Below, one piece after another: positions 35,192 to 43,814 of a DNA stretch of 64,000 bases. A program made the position numbers and the translations under genes. This stretch comes from Natronococcus amylolyticus DSM 10524 (GTDB lineage Archaea; Halobacteriota; Halobacteria; Halobacteriales; Natrialbaceae), in NCBI RefSeq assembly GCF_000337675.1, contig NZ_AOIB01000014.1, positions 56,942 to 120,941 on the forward strand, written 5' to 3'. How positions within the stretch are numbered: position 1 is the stretch's first letter; each line of letters opens with the position of its first letter. The notes beneath the pieces are model-generated. The model did no database searches. It had not been told where the DNA came from and was given only the letters and a program-made list of their open reading frames with translations.

Positions 35192-37255
35192 TCAGTCCTC
35201 TCTGAGCGACGGCGACGCGGCGTCGATCGTCGCCTTGAGCTTGAACCCGTCGTAGACGGCGGCGACGGGAAGCTCGAGGAGATCGCCGTCGGTGTCGGTG
35301 TAGCCATAGTGTTCCTCGTCGGGTTCGAACTCGCCGAAGACCCGCAGCTCCTCGGCGTCGGTGGTGGCGAGGAACTGCTGGAGGTCGCCGGTGTCGTACC
35401 CGATCCAGAGGAGGCCGTCCTCGATCTCGGCGGAGACGGGGTCCGGTGCGTCCTCGTCGACGTCGGCCGTCGCGCCGAAGAACGTCTCGGCGTCGCCGAT
35501 CTCGGCCGCCCCCTCGGGGACGTCGAAGCAGAGCAGCGTTCGGCCGTCCTCCCGACGAACGGCTCGATAGCTCCCGACGTCCTCGTCGACCCGCAGGATG
35601 CGGTTCTCGAGTTCGGGCTCGACCGGGCTGTGCTCCTCGACGTACTCCATCACGGCGGGGCCAAGGACGATCCCGCCCTCCCAGAGCAGCTCCGCGTCGC
35701 TGAACGGTGCGTAGTCCTCCGCGGTGTTCTTGAGGTAGTCGGTCGTCGAGACGACGTACGTCTCGTCGGGCTCGAGGGGTTCGCCCTCGACGTAGACGTC
35801 ACCGACCTCGGGCTCCTCGTGGCCGCTCCACTCATACTGGAGGCCGCCGACCTGCTGGCCCTGCTGGGCGCCGAAGGTGTTGTCCGGGAGCGTGTCGATG
35901 CGGTTCTCGAGCACCTGCAGGATCTCCTCGCCGGTCGCCTCGAAGACGACCGCCTCGTTGCCGAACGGGAGGATTCCCAGTACGTCGCCCGCGGTGAGTT
36001 CGCCCGGACCGTACGTGGTGTTCGTTCGGATCCCGCCGCCGTTCTGGAAGGCGACCTGCGCGTCGGGGTGCAGGTCGAGCATCGTGTCCGTGAGGAGGTT
36101 GCCGATCAGGGCCTCGCGGCCGTAGGTGATCGAACCCGAGGTGTCGAGTTCGACGGCCGTCTCGCCGATCACCTCCGAGAGCTCCTCGTCGAGCTCGTCG
36201 TACTGGGCCTCGATGCGCTCCTTGAACTCCGGATCGGCTTCGGTGTCCTCGTCCAAGTCGAGGCGCTCCCAGCTCACGAGATTCCCCTCGGAGTCGAGGG
36301 TCATCACGCCCAGGTGGAAGTAGGCGTAGCCGACTTCGCTAATGACGGTTCCTTCGTATTCCTCCGCGGTATCCATCGTGTAGTGGGAGTGCGAGCCGAA
36401 GATCGCGTCCAGCCCGTCGACCTCCTCGGCGAGCTCGAAGTGGGTCTCGTGGGGCGTGTGCGACGAGCAGACGACGACGTCGGCGTCCTCCTCTTCGCGA
36501 AGCAGCTGGGTCATCTCCTGGGCCGTCTCGACCGGGTCGCGCTGCTCGTAGTCGTCCGGGTAGTCCGTAATCCCATGAAAACCCCGTAGAACGACGTTGA
36601 ACAGGCCGACCGTGAGGTCGCCGATCTCGAGGGTGGTGTACTCCTCGGTCTCGGGGAACAGCTCGCCGTCGGGCGTGTACAGCGCCGAGTTCAGCCACGG
36701 GAACTCGCTGTCAGCGAACCGTTGCTCGGCGACCTCGACGCCGTAGTCGAAGTCGTGGTTGCCGACGCCCGCGGCGGTAAGGTCCATGTCGTTCATGAAG
36801 TCGATCTTGTGCTCACCCTCGGTGAAAAACGAGATCGTCGAGGAGCCGAGCTCGTCCCCGTTGGCGAGGAAGACGGCGTCGTCCCGATCCCCGAGTTGCT
36901 CCTGGACCACGTTCCAGTAGCGCGCGATGTTCGGCTCGCCGGGTTCGCCGATCTCGCTGTGGGTGTGCAAGTCGTGGACGATCGTGACGGTGTCGCCCTC
37001 GGGCTCCTCGGCCGCGACGCCGGAGACCTGCGAGCCGAGCGTCAGCGCACCGGTGGCGGCCGCGGTCGCCCCCATGAACGTTCGGCGGGTGTGCGTTCGT
37101 CCGCAGCCACACTCCCGAGCTACCTCCGAGGGCTCCTTGGGACGGAGTTCGCCGTCGTCCTCGACCGCGTAGACCTGGCTCCGCTCCGTCGCCGGTTCGC
37201 CCCGCGTCGATCGACTCCCCGTTCGCCGTCCGCAGTCCGACTTGTCGGAAGACAT
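35192..37255 (-). CDS. Tat-exported 5'-nucleotidase/metallophosphatase
   Basis: A 687-aa extracellular enzyme of the UshA/5'-nucleotidase family. A cytoplasmic acidic leader ends in the Tat motif HTRRTFMGATAAATGAL (about 55-70). The calcineurin-like phosphoesterase domain has HDLHTHSEIG, LANGDELGSS, GNHDFDYGVE, SSHTPHETHF and GSHSHYTMD. A 5'-nucleotidase C-terminal domain follows (DTMLDLHPDAQVAFQNGGGIR). About 110 further residues form a C-terminal extension not typical of the family. It probably releases phosphate and nucleosides from extracellular nucleotides. The ATG at 37255 fits better than 37276. Confidence 0.93.
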   Translation of the reverse strand: MSSDKSDCGRRTGSRSTRGEPATERSQVYAVEDDGELRPKEPSEVARECGCGRTHTRRTFMGATAAATGALTLGSQVSGVAAEEPEGDTVTIVHDLHTHSEIGEPGEPNIARYWNVVQEQLGDRDDAVFLANGDELGSSTISFFTEGEHKIDFMNDMDLTAAGVGNHDFDYGVEVAEQRFADSEFPWLNSALYTPDGELFPETEEYTTLEIGDLTVGLFNVVLRGFHGITDYPDDYEQRDPVETAQEMTQLLREEEDADVVVCSSHTPHETHFELAEEVDGLDAIFGSHSHYTMDTAEEYEGTVISEVGYAYFHLGVMTLDSEGNLVSWERLDLDEDTEADPEFKERIEAQYDELDEELSEVIGETAVELDTSGSITYGREALIGNLLTDTMLDLHPDAQVAFQNGGGIRTNTTYGPGELTAGDVLGILPFGNEAVVFEATGEEILQVLENRIDTLPDNTFGAQQGQQVGGLQYEWSGHEEPEVGDVYVEGEPLEPDETYVVSTTDYLKNTAEDYAPFSDAELLWEGGIVLGPAVMEYVEEHSPVEPELENRILRVDEDVGSYRAVRREDGRTLLCFDVPEGAAEIGDAETFFGATADVDEDAPDPVSAEIEDGLLWIGYDTGDLQQFLATTDAEELRVFGEFEPDEEHYGYTDTDGDLLELPVAAVYDGFKLKATIDAASPSLRED

Positions 37256-37423
37256 CGATCGGTAATTAAAAATCATCAGTGAAAGTTGTTCTCATACACA
37301 TCTATACCTGGTGTAATCTGACACGACGGGTAAAACAATCCGCTCGAGCAGCGCATCAAATCGACAGGAGCAGCTCGAAACCGTGGAAACGACGGGCGCA
37401 AAACGAGAGAAACGCTCGGGTCC

Positions 37424-37942
37424 CTACTCGTAGTCGACCGACACCGACTCGAGGACGACGTCCTCGCGCGGTCGGTCGTTGGCGTCGGTCTCGACGTCGC
37501 CGATCTCGCGGACGACGTCCATCCCGTCGGTGACCTTGCCGAAGACGGCGTGGCGGTCGTCGAGATGTGGCTGGGCGCCGAGCGTGATGAAGAACTGCGA
37601 GCCGTTGGTGTCGGGTCCGGAGTTGGCCATCGAGAGGATCCCGGCGTCGTCGTGGCGCAGGTCCTCGTGGAACTCGTCGTCGAACTGGTAGCCGGGGCCG
37701 CCACGACCGGTTCCGGTCGGGTCGCCGCCCTGGATCATGAAGTCCTCGATGATCCGGTGGAAGACCACGTCGTCGTACAGCGGCTCGTCCTCGACCTCCT
37801 CGCCCGTCTCGGGGTCGGTCCACTCCTGGCCGCCCGTCGCGAGTCCGACGAAGTTGTCGACGGTTCGCGGCGCGCGCTCGTCGTAGAGTTCGACCTCGAT
37901 GTCGCCCTCGCTCGTGTGCAGGGTTGCAGTAACGTTGCCCAT
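37424..37942 (-). CDS. Peptidyl-prolyl cis-trans isomerase (cyclophilin type)
   Basis: A 172-aa cytoplasmic cyclophilin that speeds prolyl isomerisation in folding proteins. Family motifs are [17 protein letters not shown], with the catalytic Arg, then [17 protein letters not shown] and HAVFGKV. It has the short haloarchaeal form without a signal peptide. The ATG at 37942 begins exactly at the first beta strand ([15 protein letters not shown]); the longer frame upstream is unrelated sequence overlapping the divergent gene's leader. Confidence 0.96.
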   Translation of the reverse strand: MGNVTATLHTSEGDIEVELYDERAPRTVDNFVGLATGGQEWTDPETGEEVEDEPLYDDVVFHRIIEDFMIQGGDPTGTGRGGPGYQFDDEFHEDLRHDDAGILSMANSGPDTNGSQFFITLGAQPHLDDRHAVFGKVTDGMDVVREIGDVETDANDRPREDVVLESVSVDYE

Positions 37943-38040
37943 ACGTCGGCCGACGGCCGGACGGGTGAAAACGGTAGTGGTCTCGGAACGGTGTGACCGC
38001 CTGCCGCAGGTACATACCGCCGGGCGTAAAACGGTCGTCC

Positions 38041-39012
38041 ATGACCGCCGGAACGCACACGACCGAGGAGGTGACGCTCGCACGGTTGCCGTCGGGCGTC
38101 GAGATCACGACGACGGTACACAGCTACGACGGCGCCGACGACGGGCCGACGCTGTACGTCCAGGCCGCCCAGCACGGCCGCGAGATCAACGGCACCGAGG
38201 TGTTGCGCCGGTTTCACGACCGCCTCCCGCTCGAGTCGCTGTCGGGACGGATCGTCGCCGTCCCCGTCGCGAACCCGCTGACGTTCGATCGGGTCTCCTA
38301 CACGACCCCGGAGATCATCGACAGCGTCAACCCGAACATGAACCGGGTGTGGCCGGGCAACGCCGACGGAAGCCTCCACGAACGCATGGCCGCTCGGCTC
38401 TGGGAGCACGTCGGCGACGCCGACGCCGTCGTCGACCTCCATACCGGGAGCCCGGACATGCTCCCCCACGTCGTCTTCCTCGAGGGCGACGAGGAGTCGC
38501 GAGCGCTGGCCGAGGCGTTCGGCACCGACCTCCTGCTCTCGGAGGAGGCCGACGACGAGGCGAGCGAGGAGTGGCACCGCCGCGGGTTCGCCGGCAAACT
38601 GCGGGTCGCGGCCGCCAACGAGGGGATTCCGTCGATCACGCCCGAACTGGCCCACAACAAGCAGATCCTCGAGGACGCCGTCGAGATCGGCGTCGACGGG
38701 CTGCTCGATGTCTGTCGTCAGCTCGGACTACTTCCCGGTGAGGTTCCCGCGCGCGAGCAGACCCTCGCCAGGAACCACCTCGGCCAGGTCGTCGCCGACC
38801 ACTCGGGGCTGTTCCGGCCGGATCCGGCCCTCGAGATCGGCCAGCCAGTCTCGGAGGGCGACGTGCTCGGCACGGTGTACGATCCGACGACCTACGAGGC
38901 GCTCCAGGAGGCCGTCGTCGGTCGCGAGGGACTGTTGTACACGCTCACCCAGGAGGCGACCGTCCCGGCCGGCGAAAAGCTCGCCAGCGTCGCGTTGATC
39001 CGCGAGGAGTGA
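38041..39012 (+). CDS. Succinylglutamate desuccinylase/aspartoacylase family protein
   Basis: A 323-aa zinc carboxypeptidase-like hydrolase. The metal motif [11 protein letters not shown] and [14 protein letters not shown] supply the zinc His, Glu and His. [15 protein letters not shown] is the arginine-containing substrate loop. The C-terminal beta domain ([22 protein letters not shown]) is the biotinyl-like lid seen in this group. Members remove an acyl group from amino acids or derivatives; the specific substrate is unknown. The ATG at 38041 is preferred over 37993. Confidence 0.9.
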   Translation: MTAGTHTTEEVTLARLPSGVEITTTVHSYDGADDGPTLYVQAAQHGREINGTEVLRRFHDRLPLESLSGRIVAVPVANPLTFDRVSYTTPEIIDSVNPNMNRVWPGNADGSLHERMAARLWEHVGDADAVVDLHTGSPDMLPHVVFLEGDEESRALAEAFGTDLLLSEEADDEASEEWHRRGFAGKLRVAAANEGIPSITPELAHNKQILEDAVEIGVDGLLDVCRQLGLLPGEVPAREQTLARNHLGQVVADHSGLFRPDPALEIGQPVSEGDVLGTVYDPTTYEALQEAVVGREGLLYTLTQEATVPAGEKLASVALIREE

Positions 39013-39016
39013 GCGG

Positions 39017-39517
39017 CTACGACAGCCCGAGCGCGGAGAGGCCGGCCACCGAGCCAGCGACGAGCACGACGGTCCAGGCGCCGAGACCGATCGTCAGCCA
39101 GACCGCGACGCGTCGCGGACGGCCGTCGACCGTGACGGCGATCAGTGCCGCAAGGTGGATTCCCGCAAGTATCGGCCCGACGAACGCGAACGCGACGAGC
39201 CCGTACCGCTCCCAGACGCGTCGCGCGCGCCCGGCTCGGCCGCTCGAGGGTGACCCGTCATCGCCGGAGTGTCGCCGCCACAGGGCGAGTAGGCGGTCCT
39301 GGAAGGCGACGAGCAGGAAGACCACGGTGACGCTCCCGGCGAACGCGGCGACGCCCGTCGCGACGGGGTCGAGTCCGAGCCCGATGGCGACCGGAATCAC
39401 GGCAAACGGTTCGACCGCCGGCACCATCGCGAGCACGAAGACGAGCGCGTACCGGACGAGCCCGCCCGCATCCTCGAGTTCGGTGCCGACGTCGACGAGT
39501 GCAATCGAGATCGACAT
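39017..39517 (-). CDS. Small multidrug export protein-like membrane protein (COG2426)
   Basis: A 166-aa protein with four to five membrane helices. The sequence VFVLAMVPAVEPFAVIPVAIGLGLDP is characteristic of the COG2426 family, and a charged loop with the GRAGRARRVWERYG segment separates the halves. FVGPILAGIHLAALIA and a terminal helix complete the pattern. A few members were named multidrug exporters, but the evidence for that role is thin. The ATG at 39517 was chosen over an upstream start in arginine-rich sequence. Confidence 0.82.
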   Translation of the reverse strand: MSISIALVDVGTELEDAGGLVRYALVFVLAMVPAVEPFAVIPVAIGLGLDPVATGVAAFAGSVTVVFLLVAFQDRLLALWRRHSGDDGSPSSGRAGRARRVWERYGLVAFAFVGPILAGIHLAALIAVTVDGRPRRVAVWLTIGLGAWTVVLVAGSVAGLSALGLS

Positions 39518-39599
39518 ACGAGTGGCACGACGTACCGACGTCGCTAGTGACGACGCAAACAGGCGAGAAAGCGATTTTGGTTCCCTCTCCAAGCGAGCC

Positions 39600-40361
39600 T
39601 CAGCAGGTCGAAAAGCCGCCGTCGACGACCAGCCCGTGACCGCTGACGAACGAGGCCTCGTCGCTCGCGAGAAACAGGATCGCGTCGGCGATCTCCTCGG
39701 CTTCGCCGAGCCGCTTGAGCGGGTACTCTTCGGCCATCGCCTCGCGGGCCGCCTCGGGGTCGTCCCGCATCGCCAGATACTGCTCGAGCAGCGTCGTGTC
39801 GGTAAAGCCCGGACAGACGGTGTTCGCCCGAACCCCGTAGGGACCCGCCTCGGCGGCGATCGCCCGCGTGAGGTTGAGCACGGCGCCCTTGCTCAGCGAG
39901 TAGGCGGCCTGCTTGGGTAACCCGAGGATGCTCGCCAGCGAGCCGACGTTGACGATCGACCCCTCACCCTGCTCTTTCATGTGCGGCAGAGCGGCGTGAC
40001 AGCCGTTCCAGACGCCCTTGATGTTGACGTCGATGACGAAGTCCCGGATCGAGTCGTCGGTCTCCTCGAGCCGCGAGGAGGGGTGGCCCGTCCCCGCGTT
40101 GTTGACGACGATATCGAGCCCGTACTCCTCGGCGACCGTGTCGACGACCGCGTGAAACTGCTCGCTGTCGGTGACGTCGAGGTCGTAGAACTCCGCTTCG
40201 GTGTCGCCGTCGGCGAGTTCGGCCGCAACGGCTTCCCCGCCGTCGCTGTCGATATCGGTGACGATGACGCGTGCGCCCTCGTCCGCGAAGCGTTCGGCCG
40301 TTGCGCGTCCGATCCCCGACGCTGCTCCCGTGATGAGGGCCGTCTCGTTCTCGAGTCGCAT
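39600..40361 (-). CDS. SDR family oxidoreductase (FabG-like)
   Basis: A 253-aa classical short-chain dehydrogenase. TGAASGIGRATAERF (about 11-25) binds the cofactor, and an Asp at the end of beta 2 (VTDIDSDGG) suggests NAD preference. VNNAGTGHP, the Ser in NVGSLASILGL and the YSLSKGAVLNLTRAIA segment form the active site. The end GHGLVVDGGFSTC is typical. Members include 3-oxoacyl reductases and sugar dehydrogenases, and this one's substrate cannot be named. Upstream AT-rich sequence (40380-40392) probably holds its promoter. Confidence 0.94.
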   Translation of the reverse strand: MRLENETALITGAASGIGRATAERFADEGARVIVTDIDSDGGEAVAAELADGDTEAEFYDLDVTDSEQFHAVVDTVAEEYGLDIVVNNAGTGHPSSRLEETDDSIRDFVIDVNIKGVWNGCHAALPHMKEQGEGSIVNVGSLASILGLPKQAAYSLSKGAVLNLTRAIAAEAGPYGVRANTVCPGFTDTTLLEQYLAMRDDPEAAREAMAEEYPLKRLGEAEEIADAILFLASDEASFVSGHGLVVDGGFSTC

Positions 40362-40478
40362 ACCACGATGCTCGGACGGCTACTATATAAATTCGTTCGT
40401 GGTTTCGACCGATTCTCAAACTTCGTTCGAGATATCGGCACAGATTCAAAACACTGGTAAGCCCGCTCGAGCCGATCG

Positions 40479-40889
40479 TTAGAACTCGCTTTCGGCGTAG
40501 ACGCCGATAACGCCACCGAGGGCGCTCAAACCGACGGTGTATATCGTCACGAAGAGGAGCGCGACCAGTCCCAGCAGGCCCAGCACCGCCGAGTTTGCGC
40601 CGAATCCGAGGAGAAAAAGCAGGAAGAACCCGATGACGCTCAGCGGGAGCAGCACGACCAGTCCGGCGAGCGCGCCGACCCTCAGTCCATCGTTGGTGTC
40701 GCCACCCTCGAGGTAGCCCGCGACGGCGCCCCCGAGCACCGGCGACAGCGGAACGAACGAGAGGACGATCCCGACGACGCCGCCGAGGACGGCGTTGAGC
40801 GCGGTACTCGTGCCGCGTCCGGGATCCTGTTCGTCGACCGGGGGCGGCGTCGAGTTCTCGAGCGACGACGGCGGATCGTTCGGAGCCAT
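40479..40889 (-). CDS. DUF5518-like membrane protein
   Basis: A 136-aa protein. An acidic-proline N-terminus of about 28 residues is followed by four hydrophobic segments (about 30-58, 68-86, 90-110 and 112-130). GGAVAGYLEGGDTNDGLRVGALAG is the family signature as I know it from haloarchaeal DUF5518 proteins. No function is known for this family. The gene starts at an ATG at 40889. Confidence 0.82.
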   Translation of the reverse strand: MAPNDPPSSLENSTPPPVDEQDPGRGTSTALNAVLGGVVGIVLSFVPLSPVLGGAVAGYLEGGDTNDGLRVGALAGLVVLLPLSVIGFFLLFLLGFGANSAVLGLLGLVALLFVTIYTVGLSALGGVIGVYAESEF

Positions 40890-41042
40890 ACGCCAACCAA
40901 TACACGATAGTTGATATATCTGGCTGTCAGGTCGCCGTAGTGGGCGGGACGATTACCGGCGAGGACTCGATCAGTACGTGCCGACCGCCAGCGGGCTCGA
41001 CCGTGACGGCTCCTCGTGCGAGTCCGAAGGAAACTCCTCGGC

Positions 41043-41115
41043 TCAGAACTCGCGTAGCTCCTCGAGGACCGCCTGCGCACTGCTGTCGGCGATCACGTCG
41101 CGGGCCCGCTCGAGG
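41043..41115 (-). repeat. Direct repeat copy 1: displaced 3' end of the TrpD-like gene
   Basis: These 73 bp match 41927-41999, the last 73 bp of the TrpD-like gene including its stop codon, with only two mismatches. Read on the minus strand it encodes the same 23 C-terminal residues with one Gly-to-Ser change and then stops. Homology ends abruptly at both sides. Together with copy 2 it brackets the toxin-antitoxin pair. Confidence 0.93.
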
Positions 41116-41168
41116 ACGTGGACGGTTCGGAACGAACGCTTATCCGATACTCCGTCCTATCGTTGGCT

Positions 41169-41417
41169 ATGACCGCAATCGAAATTCCGGAGGAGGTCTA
41201 CGACGCGCTTCGGCTTCCGGAAGACGAGCGAGAGGGGGTCATGCGCGAGGAGCTCGCGTGTTCGCTGTACAATCGGGGGGCCCTTTCGTTCGGGAAGGCA
41301 CGGGAACTCACGGGGCTGTCGAAACGGGAGTTCGGCGAGCTACTCGGGAAACGCGGTATCGAACGCCACTACACCGACGAGGAATTGGCCGAAGATCTCG
41401 ACTATGCCGACCGATGA
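41169..41417 (+). CDS. UPF0175 family antitoxin
   Basis: An 82-aa small DNA-binding protein. The central segment ALSFGKARELTGLSKREFGELLGKRGI is the helix-turn-helix of the UPF0175 family, which is commonly paired with DUF3368 toxins. An N-terminal IEIPEEVYDALRLP strand precedes it. The ATG at 41169 is preferred to the one 51 bp upstream. Its last 14 bp overlap the toxin gene, so both are translated together. It probably represses its own promoter. Confidence 0.9.
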   Translation: MTAIEIPEEVYDALRLPEDEREGVMREELACSLYNRGALSFGKARELTGLSKREFGELLGKRGIERHYTDEELAEDLDYADR

Positions 41418-41910
41418 GGGCGTCGTCGCCGACACGTCACCCCTGCTCAACCTCGCGCTGATCGATCGACTCGAGTTGCTCCGGTCGCAGTTCTCATCGA
41501 TCACCGTTCCCGAGGCGGTTCGCTCGGAACTGCTCGCCGGTGAGGGCGAGGTCGATCGGCTCGAGTCGTTTCTCGAAAGCGGGTTCGTGACCGTAACCCG
41601 GCCACAGCGGACCGATCTCGTTCGAGAGTTTCAAACTGAACTTGACGAAGGCGAGGCCGCCGCGATCGCGCTGGCGATCGAACACGGCGCCGAACTGGTG
41701 TTGATCGACGAGCGGGACGGGCGGCAGGTCGCACGCCGTCACGATCTCCCGGTAACCGGCGTTGTCGGTGTCCTGTTGAAAGCCGCCGAACGCGGCGAAC
41801 TCGCGATCGCGCCGGCCCTCGATGCGCTTCGCGACGCCGGATTCTGGATCGACGACGAGTTGTATCAGCAGGCGATCGATGCCGTCGACGACGGTCAAGA
41901 CGGAACGTGA
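41404..41910 (+). CDS. DUF3368 PIN-like toxin
   Basis: A 168-aa PIN-fold protein. The N-terminal strand VVADTSPLLNLALI carries the first active-site Asp, followed by VPEAVRSELL with an acidic residue. DEGEAAAIALAIEHGAELVLIDERDGRQVARR provides the remaining conserved acidic residues. The family is expected to act as an Mg-dependent RNase held in check by the UPF0175 partner. It overlaps the antitoxin gene and ends 16 bp before the second 73-bp repeat. Confidence 0.9.
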   Translation: MPTDEGVVADTSPLLNLALIDRLELLRSQFSSITVPEAVRSELLAGEGEVDRLESFLESGFVTVTRPQRTDLVREFQTELDEGEAAAIALAIEHGAELVLIDERDGRQVARRHDLPVTGVVGVLLKAAERGELAIAPALDALRDAGFWIDDELYQQAIDAVDDGQDGT

Positions 41911-41926
41911 TTCGTGAATCTGCGTT

Positions 41927-41999
41927 TCAGAACTCGCGTAGCTCCTCGAGGACCGCCTGCGCGCTGCCGTCGGCGATCACGTCGCGGGCCCGCTCGAGG
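41927..41999 (-). repeat. Direct repeat copy 2: intact 3' end of the TrpD-like gene
   Basis: This is the terminal 73 bp of the TrpD-like coding sequence, including the TGA stop. It is the partner of 41043-41115, with 71 of 73 bases identical. Confidence 0.93.
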
Positions 42000-42994
42000 C
42001 CCTCCTCGAGCGAGTCGACGTCCTGACGGGCGTACATCCGGAACGCGCCGTTGAGCGCGATGGCGTCGGCGAACTGATCCTCGCGCTCGCCAGCGAGCAC
42101 CTCCTCGGTGATCGTCGCGGAGTCGGCGGCGACGTCGTCGACCGCGAGGTCTTCGCTCTCCATCTCCATGCCGTACTCGGCGGTTTCGATCTCGTAGTCG
42201 GTCAGGTCCTCCCCCGCGTTCCACTCGGCGACCTTCGTGTACCCCGGCCGAATGTCGTCGTACCCCTCCATCCCCTGGAAGAAGATCGCCCTCGAGTAGT
42301 CGAGTTCCTCGCTTTCTCTGAGCAAGTCGGTCAGCTTCTTCGCGAACGCGAGGTGGTAGAAGGAGCCGAGGTGGACGTCAGCCTCGGCGGGGTTGGCGAC
42401 TGTCTCGATCGTGTTGACGAACGTCCGGACGCCCATCTCGTCGCGTCGCTCGAACAGGTCGTCGATTCCCGGATTGAACGCGGGCTGGTAGTAGAAGCCG
42501 AAGCCGGTCTCGTCGACCATATCGGCGCTTTCGTCGGGCTCGAGTTCGGTCCGAACGTCGAGCTCGTCAAGCACGTGCTTGTAGGCGGTCTCCTTCTGGG
42601 TCGGAACGCCGTCGCCGGAGTGGACGACGACCGGAGTGCCGGCGGCCGCGGCGACGACACCAGCACCGACGCCGAGCAGCGCGGAGGTGTGCTTGCCGTC
42701 GTAGTTCGCGCCGCAGTCGACGGGGTCGCAGTCGGGGGCAGCGGTGACGACCGACTCCTCGCGCATGACGTCGGTGTAGGCCGCCAGCTCCTCGGGGGTG
42801 TTTCGCTTCCAGCGGTTGGCCAGCCAGAACGCGCCGAGTGTCGTCTCCTCGGGCTCGCTGGCGAGGATGCGCTGGAACGCCTCGCGGGCCTGTTCGCGGG
42901 TCATGTCGTCGGCCGATTTGGGACCGGAGCCAACGATCTCGGTCAGCAGCCGCTTGAGCGGCCACTCGCCGAACGTCTCGGAGTTGTTCGTCAT
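41927..42994 (-). CDS. TrpD-like glycosyltransferase family III protein
   Basis: A 355-aa protein of the anthranilate phosphoribosyltransferase fold. The helical N-terminal domain (about 10-80) is followed by the alpha/beta domain. CGANYDGKHTSALLGVGAGVVAA stands where TrpD has its GTGGDxxxTFN PRPP-binding loop, so the canonical motif is altered. VHSGDGVPTQKE and the FNPGIDDLFERRDEMGVRTFVNTIE stretch match the family. No trp genes are nearby. It is probably not the tryptophan-pathway enzyme but a TrpD2/YbiB-like paralogue of unknown role. Its 3' end is duplicated beyond the toxin-antitoxin pair. Confidence 0.88.
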   Translation of the reverse strand: MTNNSETFGEWPLKRLLTEIVGSGPKSADDMTREQAREAFQRILASEPEETTLGAFWLANRWKRNTPEELAAYTDVMREESVVTAAPDCDPVDCGANYDGKHTSALLGVGAGVVAAAAGTPVVVHSGDGVPTQKETAYKHVLDELDVRTELEPDESADMVDETGFGFYYQPAFNPGIDDLFERRDEMGVRTFVNTIETVANPAEADVHLGSFYHLAFAKKLTDLLRESEELDYSRAIFFQGMEGYDDIRPGYTKVAEWNAGEDLTDYEIETAEYGMEMESEDLAVDDVAADSATITEEVLAGEREDQFADAIALNGAFRMYARQDVDSLEEGLERARDVIADGSAQAVLEELREF

Positions 42995-43153
42995 GGATCG
43001 TCGTTACCGAAGCGGGCGCAAAAGATTCGCGTTTCCGGCGCTTTTTCGGGGCCGTCTCCGACGCCGAGCGACGTGGCTGGATTCGGACCGGGCCTCGCTC
43101 TCGAGGCGTCTTGCGGTTCGTGACCGATCCGAGTGCCAACACCGAGGGCTGTC

Positions 43154-43588
43154 TCAGCGGACGATCGTAACAGGCACCGGCGAGCGGCGAGTGACGGTCT
43201 CGGCGACGCTACCGAGCAGGATGCGACTCGCGCCCGAGCGACCGTGGCTTCCCATGATGATCCCGTCGACGTCGTGGTCGGTCGCGTAGTCGACGATCGA
43301 CCGAGCGACCGAACCAGTGACCCACTCCGTCTCGATCTCGGCGCCGCGTTCGGCGGCCGTTTCCTCGACTTCCTCGAGGAGCATCCGGGCCTGCTGCTCA
43401 TAGTTCTCCTGGATCTGCTCGTAGTTGGTCGTGATGCTGCCCTCGATTCCGGTCCCGGAGTAGAACTTCCGCGGATCGACGACGTGGAGTGCCGTGATCG
43501 TCGCGTCGGGGTGGACCTCGAGGGCGTACTCGAGGGCCTCGTTCGAGCGCTCCGAATCGTCGATCGGGACGAGTACGGTGGAGACCAT
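43154..43588 (-). CDS. Universal stress protein (UspA family)
   Basis: A 144-aa ATP-binding Usp protein. The start STVLVPIDDSERSNEALEYALE and the motif GSHGRSGASRILLGSVAE (G-x2-G-x9-G-S) show the ATP-binding type. Usp proteins support survival under stress in haloarchaea. The ATG at 43588 is chosen over 43615 because the first beta strand follows at once. Confidence 0.95.
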   Translation of the reverse strand: MVSTVLVPIDDSERSNEALEYALEVHPDATITALHVVDPRKFYSGTGIEGSITTNYEQIQENYEQQARMLLEEVEETAAERGAEIETEWVTGSVARSIVDYATDHDVDGIIMGSHGRSGASRILLGSVAETVTRRSPVPVTIVR

Positions 43589-43611
43589 GGCGAGTCCTAC
43601 GACAGGCAGTG

Positions 43612-43620
43612 CCATAAACC
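43612..43620 (-). promoter_or_regulatory. Putative TATA box of the universal stress protein gene
   Basis: Read on the minus strand, GGTTTATGG lies about 24-32 bp before the ATG at 43588. That is the normal distance for a leaderless haloarchaeal transcript and supports that start. Confidence 0.5.
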
Positions 43621-43814
43621 GACTCCTCGAGTGCTGATCGGTCGACTGCTCGCTTGATTCGTCGCTCCGAATCGCACTCCGTCCGCCGATGGATTCCTCT
43701 TTCGATGTTTCTGACGAGTAATATTCGGATTGAACGTATATAGTTCACAGAATATATCGATCGGTTGTATCCATAGATTATTTTACACTATCCTGGTAAC
43801 GTATCTCGCGCCGT

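Larger units (their letters stand above)
41043..41926 (+). mobile_element. Putative 884-bp toxin-antitoxin cassette bounded by gene-end repeats
   Basis: This segment has one 73-bp repeat plus the antitoxin-toxin pair; the second repeat is the intact 3' end of the TrpD-like gene. Removing it would leave the TrpD-like gene joined seamlessly to its probable original downstream sequence (up to 41042). This is the layout expected when an element inserts in the last codons of a gene and restores its end. No recombinase is encoded. The mobility claim is inference. Confidence 0.5.
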
